Positions 38,301 to 48,065 of a DNA stretch of 64,000 bases are shown here, in pieces (positions within the stretch are counted from its first letter, which is position 1; every line of letters starts with the position of its first letter). Origin of the DNA: Centropus unirufus (Eukaryota > Chordata > Aves > Cuculiformes > Centropidae); assembly GCA_013397695.1 (NCBI GenBank), contig VYZI01000053.1:2633762-2697761 (forward strand), read 5' to 3'. Below the pieces are notes generated by a model that was not told the DNA's origin, did not search any database, and saw only the letters and a program-made list of their open reading frames with translations. The position numbers and the translations under genes were made by a program.

Positions 38301-40133
38301 CTGCCAGGGGAAAGAAGATTTCTACTTAAAGCTGCACCATGTGTAAACAGGTTCTTCCTAAACAGTGGTGTTACCACAGGGCACTCTCTTCTGGTGGCTG
38401 AGAATTTTATAAGCAATGCTATAAAGGTACTCAAATCTATGGTATACATCACAAATCCCTAGTTATTGATGTGCACAGATGTGCATTTTTCTCAACATTT
38501 TGTTAATTATGCACCCATAGCTAGGATTTGAAATATATTCACAATATACATTAAAATGATCCTCCCACGGTTTTACAAACATCAATAATTTTCATTTGAT
38601 TTGAAACTTTGGTTTGAGTTGTCAATTTTTTAATTTGAAGGATATAGGAAGGCAGCATGAATAGAGATGGAAGTTTAATAACATTGAATGCACTAAACAA
38701 TAGGATTTTGTTTAAACAAGCATTCTTGATCAAAACCTTTTCAAGTGGAGAGAGAAACCACAGTAAGAAGTCATGAATGTAAAACCAGAACCTGCTTATT
38801 GCAGCTGAAGGTTGGTCACCATGCACATTACCAACTTCAGGCACGGTGCTTCTGTGACATCTTCCTGCTTGGAGTTGGAGATAAGTCAGCAGCGCTGGTA
38901 CCTGGCCTGATTGAAGTAAATAATCATCACTAATTTGCTTGCATAGACAGACACTCACATACTGCAAGAATAAAATGGTTTGGAAAACTGAAAAGATGTG
39001 AAAAGTCTAAATCATAATTACTAAAGATTAACCGCCATTGCATTAATTTTTGTTAGGGTGGATAGTTTCTAAAAAACATTAGTCCACCAAGAGGTGTGTG
39101 TGTATTCCTGAGGAAATGAGATTGCAGTGTCTATGCAGATATCTGGGCATCACCCTGGCTGACCCCTGCAGATCCCTAGTTGGGTGGTTAAAGACCCTGG
39201 CTGTACGCTCAAACGTGCGGGTGCAGATTTAGAGGCTGTGACATTCCCGTGTCTCCAGATGGTGCTGTTACAAACTGCATTTTACATTCAGCTTACGTGA
39301 AAGTGCAGGATTTGGTTATCCCTTGGAGAAATTTGTCAGCTGCGAAGTTCATTGTAAGAGCTGAACCAGTGATTTACTACCTGCATGGTGCGAACTGCTC
39401 AGCTCCAAGGCGCTGTTGCCATTTGCAGCCTGGACCATACAAAGACACAAAAGGTCTATCCAACACGAAAAGCTTTCACTTCTGAGTTAAACAGTCTTTA
39501 AGAAAATAGGCAAATCTGTAAATACAGTCTAGAGGAATCACCAAGCGCTAGGTACAATATGAAATCAATACTCTTATTCACAATACCAGAAGACAGACTA
39601 GGAATCCTTCACTTTGGTAACAATTTCCTCCTTTCTGCCTCCTCTCTCTTTATAATGGCCATAATGTATGCGTCGGGGGCGAGAATCAAGGGGATGGCTA
39701 TATAAAAATAAATATTTTTTCTGCTCTGCATCTCCGATTTGTTTGTCTCTTTCCAATTATACAGTCCCACAAAGCAGGAGACAGGTTGTCAGCATAACAG
39801 AGTCAATATTGCTGTGGAAGACTAAACTGTGTCCTTTGCCACCTTCTGCTACCTTAGCATAATTACCTGGTAATTTCTGATTCTAGGACATTTGCAATTT
39901 GCAGTATCTGATGATGATGCGTGAAGCCGAAAGAACATGCTGATTTTTAACTAGGTTCAATTGTTACAGTGGGGATATTTTGAAATTATTATTTCCAGAC
40001 TCTTAAGATTCATAATGGAGTGTTCCAACTGTATTAATTATGGAACTCTGAGATGTTATTTCAGGAGAGTTAATTTTCAAACTAATCACTGCTTTGCAAA
40101 TGTAGCTATTAGATGGCTCCAGAATCTCTTGTC

Positions 40134-40182
40134 NNNNNNNNNNNNNNNNNNNNNNNNNNNNNNNNNNNNNNNNNNNNNNNNN
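40134..40182. other. Assembly gap (49 N)
   Basis: A run of 49 N interrupts AT-rich unique sequence. The true gap length is unknown. Any open frame crossing it is meaningless. The flanks (GAATCTCTTGTC on the left, CAAGTTAATTAG on the right) show no repeat that would explain the break. Confidence 0.99.
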
Positions 40183-42575
40183 CAAGTTAATTAGTATTGC
40201 AAAATTAAATAGATTGTGATTTTACGGTAAAATGACTCAGCTTGGTTATAGATGGCTTTAGCTGATACAACTTAAGTTCTACTGACAGTCTGATCTCTCA
40301 TGAAAAGCACTAAAAAGCCTCTCAGCACATGCTTTATGCCCAGTACTAAGTTCCATTAAAACATATGTGTACCAGTTTGAAGAAACATAGCGCGTGAATT
40401 AGTACAAAGTGGCTTTCAAAGAGAAAATAAGTACTCAGTGCACGAAGTTTAGGCTCCTATAATTCATCTTCTTTAAGCTTATGGATAACCACCCTCTGGA
40501 AATTCATTGATGTTTTTGCCTTTAAAATTCAGTATATCTTCACAAGATCAATTTCTGAAAGGCATGTCAAATGTATTGCTCAAATGCAAGGATATTGTGC
40601 ACAAAAATAATCTGGTCAAATAATGCAGCAGCTCCTAATTATTCACAGATATCCAGCCAGCAGTGTTTGCAATGGAGCAGCTAAGTAAGCAGGATAGAAA
40701 ATGAGTTTTGGCACAACTCTACAAATTAACATTCTCTATTTCTATGGTAACATTGATAAAAGGTTCTTAATAATAATGGAATACAAGTAGAATCAAAATA
40801 ATAAGTAAAAGAGACATCTTTTGTAAGGTTAAGTGTTTTTCCCTTTTTAACTGGAAACATGTATGAAGTTGCACGTACCTAAACTTTGGTACAGCACAGA
40901 CTGATGCATCTATTATTAGCTCAGTTTGCCAGCACATAAAGACAAATGCATGATGAATACATATTTGACCTAGGATAGCTATAGGAAAACTATTAAAACA
41001 GACAAATGCATGTAGAGATTGTGGTTGTTTAGCAGGCATTTTATAGAACCACAGATTCATTACCAACTCCTAATGGATTCAGGATACATTAAAATTCTTG
41101 GCAGTTTTTCTGACAAGAATGACACAATGACAAAAATACACAGTAGAAATTTTCTCAGCTGGGAAAATTTGCCTAACGCATTTAGAGTCTAACACAGAAA
41201 ATAATTTGTTTTACCTCCAGCTACTTTTGATGCAGCTACTAACATAATATTTTTTATAATTCTTATCTGTACACATAGACATATTTATATATTCTCATAA
41301 GTTTATAGACCTGTATCTAGAGAAAAAAAAAATCTTCCTACCAAGGATTCTCAAATCTCAGTTGCACTAGAAGATAAATTACAAATAAATATAATGCAAA
41401 TCTTACCGTCCTTTCCTCTTCCATAGTGGGAAATGTGTGGAGGTTCCTGATGATACAGGGGAGAGAAGTCTGATCCCATCATCAAATAAATCATAACTCA
41501 TTACTGGGAAACGAGGAAGAGCAGGAGAGATGAAGAAAAATAAAACCTCATCTTCATGCTAATCTTTGCTTCAAATACAATCTGAATGTGCGGCGAAGCT
41601 CTACCAGCTTTACATAAGCAGGGCTTTTCATTCATTTTCAGAGTTCTGTGTTTCTAAGGTCAGGAGAACAAAAAAAAAAAGTCATACACACACAGGAAAA
41701 AAAAAAACAACCTACAAGTTTTTGATTTCCAGCTTCTGGGTGGCACTAAATGCCTGATCTGAAAGACTCTGATTTAGGAAGTTTTCCAGGGCACACTCAA
41801 AAAAATTCAAGTAATTTAAAGCCACTGTGTAGGAGATGAAGCATCTAAGTGAAACAGCAGAAGTGAGAGCGCTTGGGGGAAAACATTGTCTAAATCACCT
41901 GGATATAAGACTAATAAACCACATACAACATATATGCTAGAAGACATAAGAACGTGCTTCCTCCTCCCTGAATAAAAAAAAACCAAAACACAAAAATGCA
42001 TGTTTAGACAAAAGATACAGTGTGAAACATGACAAAAACTGCCAGAAGCAGCTTCAGTCGTTACTGTTAGCGACTGCATGTCTCAGATTACTCTGCTCAG
42101 GTGCCCACCTTCACCTTCAGCTCACTGTGCTGTCTCGTGCATTTTCCTCCTATCCTCTCAGGATCAAGCCCCCTGCTCTTAACTTCGATGTCCACAGGTC
42201 TGTACAAAGTGCTCATTCACACTTGCTCCCGATTTCATCCTTCAGGGTAATTTCATTTGGAAACATTTCATGTACAATCTTCTCTCTTTAATAGACTTAA
42301 TCAGGACAAAAAGAAAATAAAAGGATGAAAGGAAAAGGGAAGAGGAGGCTCCTTTGGGAGCTCCAGCCAAGAGAACAGCTGGATGGTCTCTGTAACTCCC
42401 TGTGAAACGCACCCTGCTTGCTTTGCATCCCAGCCATACTACAAAGATGCTAAATTCAAGGTAGAAATTTTAATGTTTCACAACGTTGACTCATTTGATG
42501 AAGCTGCATAAAATTAATGAAGGTATTTATCTTTACTGGCTATTCCAGTTTGTAGACGTTAGAAAGAATTCTATG
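40183..42575. other. AT-rich unique sequence right of the assembly gap, no gene seen
   Basis: No repeat family or coding frame is recognised. There are A-runs and a short CACACACA stretch near 41680-41710, and a CTTCATGCT/AATC-rich segment without clear structure. Confidence 0.6.
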
Positions 42576-43020
42576 ACCAGTGGCCAGCAGGTCACGCTTA
42601 CTTGAATGTCCCAGGGTGGGACTGGAGAGGGGGCAACATCTTGTCTGGGAAAGCTGAAGCTTTAAGCACAAGTCAAGGCCATAGACTGGCCTTGACCCAT
42701 GAAAAGAGGTTGCAAGCACTCAGGCCAGACTTTTTTTTTTTTCAACAGAAAAGGGTATATAAGCACCAGTAATAGTGTAGCTTGGAGAATACTGAAATAC
42801 TGAAGCCCCTCACCTTGCTTCTGGCTTTTCTCATCAAAGAAGTCTTGAGATTTACCTCGGAGATTAAAAAAACCTCAAAGACTGAAGCCACTGGAGACAG
42901 GAGTACAGCATCAATCTCAATGCTGTAACAGAACTGATCTGTTCGGTTGGTGCTTGCATTTTTGGCTGTTATAATTTAGATCATCATGAACTACTTGCCA
43001 CACAAGTGCCTGATTGAAGT
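42576..43020 (+). promoter_or_regulatory. Candidate TATA promoter, possibly LTR-derived
   Basis: The sequence reads, in order: an everted TGACC...GGTCA pair (about 42576-42595), a G-rich stretch, a perfect 10-bp inverted repeat (42672-42696), a T12 tract, and TATATAAG at 42756-42763. If used, transcription would begin near 42785-42790. The first ATG (42920) is followed at once by CTG TAA. The next (42986) opens a 34-codon frame. A frame downstream ends at a splice donor at 43161. A promoter, T tract and TATA box in about 200 bases of otherwise unique DNA recall a retroviral LTR, but I cannot fix TG/CA ends, a target-site duplication or a primer-binding site, so the LTR reading is only a guess. 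No retroviral protein is seen next to it. Confidence 0.25.
42672..42696. repeat. Perfect 10-bp inverted repeat, 5-base loop
   Basis: GTCAAGGCCA and its exact reverse complement TGGCCTTGAC are separated by TAGAC. It lies 60 bases upstream of the TATATAAG box at 42756-42763, a usual place for a dimeric protein site or a structured part of an LTR U3 region. The GC-rich arms make it stand out from the neighbourhood. With so short a stem it is not a convincing small-RNA precursor. Confidence 0.85.
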
Positions 43021-43050
43021 TTGGAGGTTTGCTTGGTTTCTCACTATCAG

Positions 43051-43161
43051 AATCTGCCAGCCATCCTGGCTATTCCCTTGGCTCACCTAAAACAGCAGTA
43101 TAACATCAGGAAGCTTTATCCTGTTTTCCTGATGGAAAAACAGTTGGATTCAACACAAATG
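43051..43161 (+). other. Candidate 111-nt exon (unverified)
   Basis: A 3' splice site with a T-rich tract (TTGCTTGGTTTCTCACTATCAG) is followed by 111 bases open in phase 0 throughout, then ATG|GTAAGA. The 37 predicted residues begin NLPAILAIPL and end MEKQLDSTQM, with a mixed hydrophobic and charged composition. A nested acceptor after AAACAG (43095) gives a shorter version. I recognise no family. It starts about 290 bases downstream of the TATA box at 42756, so it could also be the 3' part of a first exon running from the promoter to this donor. Equally it could be one of the many decoy exons of vertebrate introns. Confidence 0.2.
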
Positions 43162-46001
43162 GTAAGAAAATGCTGGCAGGCCTGGCGTGCCTTGCGCTGG
43201 CCTTCCAAGGTTAAGCTCATCTCTGGATGTCAAAACTTTGTGAGGATAAAGCTTACAGCAATAATAATTCATTAAACATGTTTAGTAGAGGTATTTTTGT
43301 CTCTGCCACTTCCCACCATGAATCAGTGCTACACGCCTCGTTTCTCACTTACGGTATCCTCATGAAAGGAAACCTTTCCTCTTGTTTCCCTGGGGAGAGC
43401 ACAGTCTCTTAAGGAAGATGTTAGGAAAGGCTGGGGGCAGGGAGCATCTGAACTGTTTGCAAACAGAATTCCTACAGAATTAAGCTAATTCAGGGAAAGC
43501 AACACACAACTGAAATAACCCTCTTCATTCAGGGAAAACATTTTGAAAGATCATCTAAAGAACTCTTCGAGACATATAGATCATTTAGATGCCACGTGTG
43601 CACACTAGTTATTTTGGAAATTCAAGATGGAATTTTCTAAAGCCATAGCTGTACACAAATAAAGAAAAACAAATATAATGCATAAGGTATGGGCCTTCCT
43701 GGAATGAAGTGAACTACTTTCAAGGCTAATTTTCATAAAGATTAAATAAAGAACATGTTAGAAGTGCAATCCATAAAGTATTAAAAAGTTTCATTTAGAT
43801 ACTTGCTACAGGACTTTAACTTAAAAAATAAAAAGGTAATTTAAAAGATTGACTGGCCTCACAGGCTGAGCTGTAAAAACATTTAGATTATTAGTTCTGA
43901 CAGATGCTTCATCCTTTTTCAAAATGTTAATAGTTTATTTCTTTACAGAATTGTTTTAACTTGTTATTAGAGTTCCTTATAAGGAGATGCGAGTATTGAG
44001 TTCATTTACACCTTAAATATGAAAAGAACCAACCTGGTTTCGATATTGCAATATAGGTAATGTGCTGTATTCACACAGTAAGTCTTAACTGGTTTCTTAA
44101 TTGGCTTAAATTGTTTGTCAGTTTGGCTAATTAACAGAAAACAGAGCCATGTCCTAACTTCAGTGCTGAATATGTAACGTACCAGACTCACAGGACTGAC
44201 GCTAAAGGTAAAGTAGAATTTGTCATTTATAATTTACTTATTCGTACAACACAAATGCTCTTGTCCTTTCATGCACCTCTATGTCTGTCTATGTACACTG
44301 ATCTGTAAAAGTGTTTGTGTTTCTATAGATAATAACCCCACTTTAATATTTCATAGGCACAATATTTTTTCTCCAGAGCAGGTATTTATACCAAGTATTT
44401 ACCATATTAAGCACAACATTCTCAGGTGCTTCTTACTATTTCTTCTATCACTTCCTAGCTGCACTTGTCTCAACAGATGAATTCACAACCCCCATGCATT
44501 AAAAAATACTAAATCACTGATTTTATTTATAAACAGATTAAAATTAGTACAAAACTATATTTTTTCTTCTTGTAACCACTATTGCCAAGTCTAGATTAAT
44601 GCTGGGACTCCAGCATAGAACCACAGCTACAACTCCTTACATCTGAGGTCTTTCCTCTTTTTTAATCAATTTTGCCTTTAGACAAAAATTGTAGTAATGT
44701 AGAAATGAACCTGTCAGATGTAATTTCCCTTCTCCAGCTCCTCTGTTGGAAAGCACAGAATCATGCTGCTCATCATTGTGGATATAACTGCAAGGAAGTC
44801 TTTAGCCGAAGTCCCTTTTGCAGCATGTCTCTCTCTCTCTCTCCTTGCATGTTTTAATTTAAAGAGAGAACATTAAAAAAACATATCTGGATGTAGAACT
44901 CTCTCTCATATTCAGAGGGAAAGCAGAGCTTTCATTGCTTAGCTCTTGCAGTGCACTCTGGGCATCTCATTAAACACAGGTCCCAGAATGGGACATTTTA
45001 AAGCATGCATTGATTCACTTTACCAGAACAATGCTTTGCCATGATTGCTTTTTCTCATATCATTTATCCCTTCGACTAAAAATCAAAGTTGCTCACCAAC
45101 TGAGACTTATCAAGCCTACCATGGCTGGAGCAAGCAGTAGCAAGAGGATGGGAAGTTGTAAGGACAGAGGCTCCTGTGGAAAGCCACAGGGCGAGTAAAA
45201 AGCACAGGGCACTGCAATGACTTTCCAGGGAGTTAAAAAAAAAAGCTGCTGAAGTGATTTAAGAAGAAAATGTGGCATACCCAAGGAAAGGACCGGCTAA
45301 CAGTCTCATCAAGCTGCACAAGTGAGGAGCAAAATATTGCTCTTCCAGGTGTGTGACTTGATATGACAAGGTTATTTGGAGTTCTTGCATGGTAACTTTT
45401 TTTGAGTGAGGACAAACACAGTGTTAAGGTCACCAGGTGGTCAATTCTCCCAGCAAATGCTGCACAAAGGACTCCGATCCAAGAGCCGCATGCAGGGAGA
45501 CCTGAGCCCAGCCACTGCTGTGAAGGGCAGCATTGATGCCCTTTCCAGAGTTTTCCCTCATTCAGAAGCACAACATAAAAGGAGCAGGGGGAAAACCACT
45601 TGATAAACACCACAAACCTTTTAGGCTGCTCTTTTTTCTTTTTAATTCTGGGCTGTGTGCATAGTTGGCAGTAATTTGGAAAAATACTGAAGGCTGGTAC
45701 GTCAGGGCAGGCTCTCATTGCTGTGCTTTGCACTTCAGCACATACTTCCAGCACTTTGCCAAGCGCACTCTCGCACAGCTTAATCTTTATCCTGGCAAAT
45801 CTTAATGCAGGGAGATTTACAGGAAAGAGATGTAGGATTTCTTAGTTAGGGTTTTGTCATATGTATAGATTTCTCCAGGAGTCATTTTGAGTCTCCTTAT
45901 GGGAATAATGCAGTGCAAAGAAGCAATGTTAACAGCCTGAATTTGGCTTAATTTACTCATCCTTAAAGAAAGCCAAGCAGCTACTGCACATCCTGAATTA
46001 C

Positions 46002-46026
46002 AAATAAAAAAATAAATAAATAAATA
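46002..46026 (+). repeat. (AAAT)n simple repeat
   Basis: AAATAAAAAAATAAATAAATAAAT, a short AAAT-type array. It contains several overlapping AATAAA hexamers, but no transcript evidence supports polyadenylation here. The preceding sequence (GCACATCCTGAATTAC) does not look like the body of a LINE or SINE, so I do not call it a retrotransposon tail. Confidence 0.85.
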
Positions 46027-46359
46027 TTAATCTGTTTACTGGACTAAAGCCTGGAGATCCTTACTTGATACAGAGAATGGAAACAGTTTTGTGGTAAGCC
46101 AGCCAAGAAAAACATCCGCTGCTCAGCACGGCATTCAGCTAAACTAATCTTTGTTTTCCACAGGAGATGCTTTTTCAATAATTTCTAAGAGCTAAAGGAC
46201 TTCATTAAAAACCATGCAAGCATTGATCCAGATGTTAAGCCTCTTTGTACAATGAGAAGCTCTCTTGGAAAGCAGTAAAGAATAATTGGTTCATTGTTAT
46301 CTGGTCCCGAGCAAAGGAGAATATTGCCTATTTATTTAATGTTATTATATAGTGGAATT

Positions 46360-46391
46360 TATTTCATTGTTTCAATGTTATTTCATTGTTT
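46360..46391 (+). repeat. Short tandem duplication, period 19
   Basis: TATTTCATTGTTT appears at 46360-46372 and 46379-46391, a 19-base period with CAATGT between the copies. Each contains ATTGTT, the core recognised by SOX HMG boxes, so this is a paired SOX-like motif about 15 bases before the ATTA-rich cluster that begins at 46406. Confidence 0.7.
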
Positions 46392-46405
46392 GCGTGCTGT
46401 TTGAA

Positions 46406-46453
46406 ACGCAATTAATTATAATGCTTTGGGGTAATTAAAGTGCAGGTAAACAT
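46406..46453. promoter_or_regulatory. Dense homeodomain-type site cluster
   Basis: Within 48 bases the sequence holds CAATTAATTATAATG, GGGGTAATTAAAGTG and CAGGTAAACATTG: five ATTA/TAAT cores, of which two are TAATTA palindromes, and a GTAAACA forkhead-type motif. A duplicated SOX-like ATTGTT block lies just before it (46360-46391). Such grouping is typical of developmental enhancers. AT richness alone raises the chance of ATTA, so the call is modest. Confidence 0.3.
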
Positions 46454-47595
46454 TGTTTCAACCACAATGCCTTATTGCAGCACTGAAATTTTTGACTGTT
46501 CTTAAGTCCAGTCCAAAGAAAAGCATAACACTTGTGGGAAGTAGAACAGGGCCCATATTTACATAACCAGCAGTTTGCAGAGGTAATATTTCACAGTTAT
46601 TCCTTGTGGGTTTCCTTTAGCTCTCGTTTTTACATTATTTTTCTATCATCTTTAATCTTGGAAAATTATAATCTTGTAAAAATAATTCTTTGCAGGGTAG
46701 ACAAACACCTAAATTGAAAAGGAATCCCGTTTACAAAGCCAGAGAAATGCGTAGCATGTTAATTCCCCATCAAAAATTTCTCTATAGGATGGGAAATGCC
46801 ATTTTACATACAGTCTTAGTAATCTGGATTCCTTTGCTAATTTACTTAGAGTTAGTAAGCTATGATTAAGGAAGAAATAAATTGCTAACAAATATGGTGC
46901 TTAAACCTCAGCACTGGGTATCTGTAAAAGGCAGTTGTCTGGGGGCAATTTGTTTCAGTGTCCCAGTAAATTAATCTCTGCTCCATTAGTGGAGATGACC
47001 ATGAATTTTCAGGAGCATTATGCTTTGATCTCCACTTTCCTTCAGGTGTGGGATGCATTCCTTAAATCTTGCCTACAAAGCCACACCACTTCAAAATGGT
47101 GTTTTCCAAGGAGCTGGCCAAGCAGGCACCCACTACCACACCTGTAAAAGTCAGTGGAATTACAAAATTATTTTTCTTGTTATTTTTTCTCAAAGGAAAA
47201 TAAGAGAATCTACACTATCGTGTTATAAATGCTTTGATGAATATATCAGCTCCCACTGTGCTGCACTCATTCTTCCTGTACCCCCTTCCAGCAAACTTTC
47301 ATGAACGGTAACGTCCATAAAACACATTACCTTACTCTCCAGTCCTAAAACACTTCAGACTTTCACCCACTTGAGCCCAGTATTTACCTCCTTGTCCAAT
47401 GCAATGTTGGAGGTCAGCATACAAAAATCATTACCTTGCATTCTTCAGAGGTGTTTGAAGATTCATTGATGTGACCTGTTCTGATGAGAAACATTTAGAA
47501 TCCAGTCTACTTATGCAAAAGTCAAAAGCTATCTTTGCTGTGTTCCCCGTGGACAACAAATTATGTGTAACACCAAGTCCTTCTCTTCTCGGCAG

Positions 47596-47651
47596 ATGCA
47601 GTGAAGCACAGCGTACAAAGAAGAGGAAAGCTGGTACCCTGTGACTGCCAG
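47596..47651 (+). other. Candidate 56-nt exon, phase 1-0 (unverified)
   Basis: AAGTCCTTCTCTTCTCGGCAG gives a strong 3' splice site and GCCAG|GTGAGA a strong 5' splice site. One frame of three is open across the 56 bases and encodes AVKHSVQRRGKLVPCDCQ after a split first codon. It lies 310 bases upstream of the second CR1 copy. Splice-site quality is high on both sides. The entry phase does not match the exit phase of 43051-43161, so the two cannot be adjacent coding exons. Confidence 0.18.
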
Positions 47652-47960
47652 GTGAGATTCTGATGATGTGAGATTTCACTCAGCAAATTGTTGTAGGTCT
47701 CTTCCATTCCAAATGGTCATAAATAGTTGTCTTCTTTTTGCTCTTCTGAGACTGTCAAGAAGACTTTAAAGAAAAACAGCAGCGAAACAAGATGAGAAAG
47801 CAGCAAGGGCACTTCTGATGCCGTGTCCCGAGGGTGTTTTAGTCATAGTTAGCATGTAAGGATTTTAGTGGCATTCGTGGTGCCTGACCTTGGAGATCCG
47901 GCTCCACTGAAGATTTTTTCATTGAAAAAGCCAAGACTTTGTTGGTCTCTGCAACTTCCT

Positions 47961-48065
47961 GCCTGGAGATGTTCAAAGTGAGGTTGAAGGTTTCCCTGCC
48001 CATGGCAGAGACATGGAACTGGATAATCTTTAAGGTCCATTCCAACCCAAACCATTCTATGATTG
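47961..48065 (+). mobile_element. CR1 LINE fragment (3' terminus, internally deleted)
   Basis: A second sense-strand CR1 3' end. Recognisable blocks are CCTGGAGATGTTCAAAGTGAGG, then CCCTGCCCATGGCAGAGA, GGAACTGGATAATCTTTAAGG, CCATTCCAACCCAAACC and the ending ATTCTATGATTGTTC. Compared with the first copy, the stretch between the AGGTTG block and CCCTGCCCATGGCAG is shorter by roughly 30 bases (the 'GAGCAATTTGATCCAGTGGAAGGTG' equivalent is missing), so this copy has an internal deletion or belongs to another subfamily. The tail is better preserved than in the first copy. The 80 bases upstream (from about 47880) may be a more diverged part of the same insertion, but I cannot align them with confidence. 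Confidence 0.85.

Larger units (their letters stand above)
27220..40133. other. Mostly very AT-rich unique sequence, no gene seen
   Basis: A GC-richer patch at 27290-27660 follows the CR1 copy and carries overlapping open frames on both strands that do not resemble proteins. From 28250 to 31000 the sequence is strongly AT-rich with few open frames. A bulged hairpin (GACAG-TGTTATG/CATAACA-CTGTC) lies at 29309-29342. A perfect GTAAGT donor after ATG occurs at 33248 with only a weak acceptor 37 bases before it. The 38232-38462 open frame is unremarkable. Confidence 0.6.
43162..47595. other. Unique sequence, no gene seen
   Basis: Contains an imperfect direct repeat (AGATCATCTA at 43550 region and AGATCATTTA some 35 bases later), a short CT microsatellite (CTCTCTCTCTCTCT at about 44829), and the longest open frame of the window on the minus strand (45233-45754), which has no recognisable motif. 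The (AAAT)n repeat and the ATTA cluster are listed separately. Confidence 0.6.

Noticed and set aside
38349..38426. Plus-strand segment after TTCTTCCTAAACAG, open to AAAG|GTACTC
   Set aside because: The donor lacks the usual GTRAG pattern and the frame continues without change, so no exon edge is supported.
38551..38967. 138-codon minus-strand open frame
   Set aside because: No recognisable motif, no good splice sites, composition typical of translated AT-rich DNA.
39961..40194. Open frames crossing the N run on both strands
   Set aside because: They contain unknown codons from the assembly gap.
45233..45754. 173-codon minus-strand open frame, longest in the window
   Set aside because: No motif, domain or splice context. 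Poly-lysine and poly-phenylalanine ends come from A/T runs. Length is near what chance gives for the most extreme frame in 64 kb.
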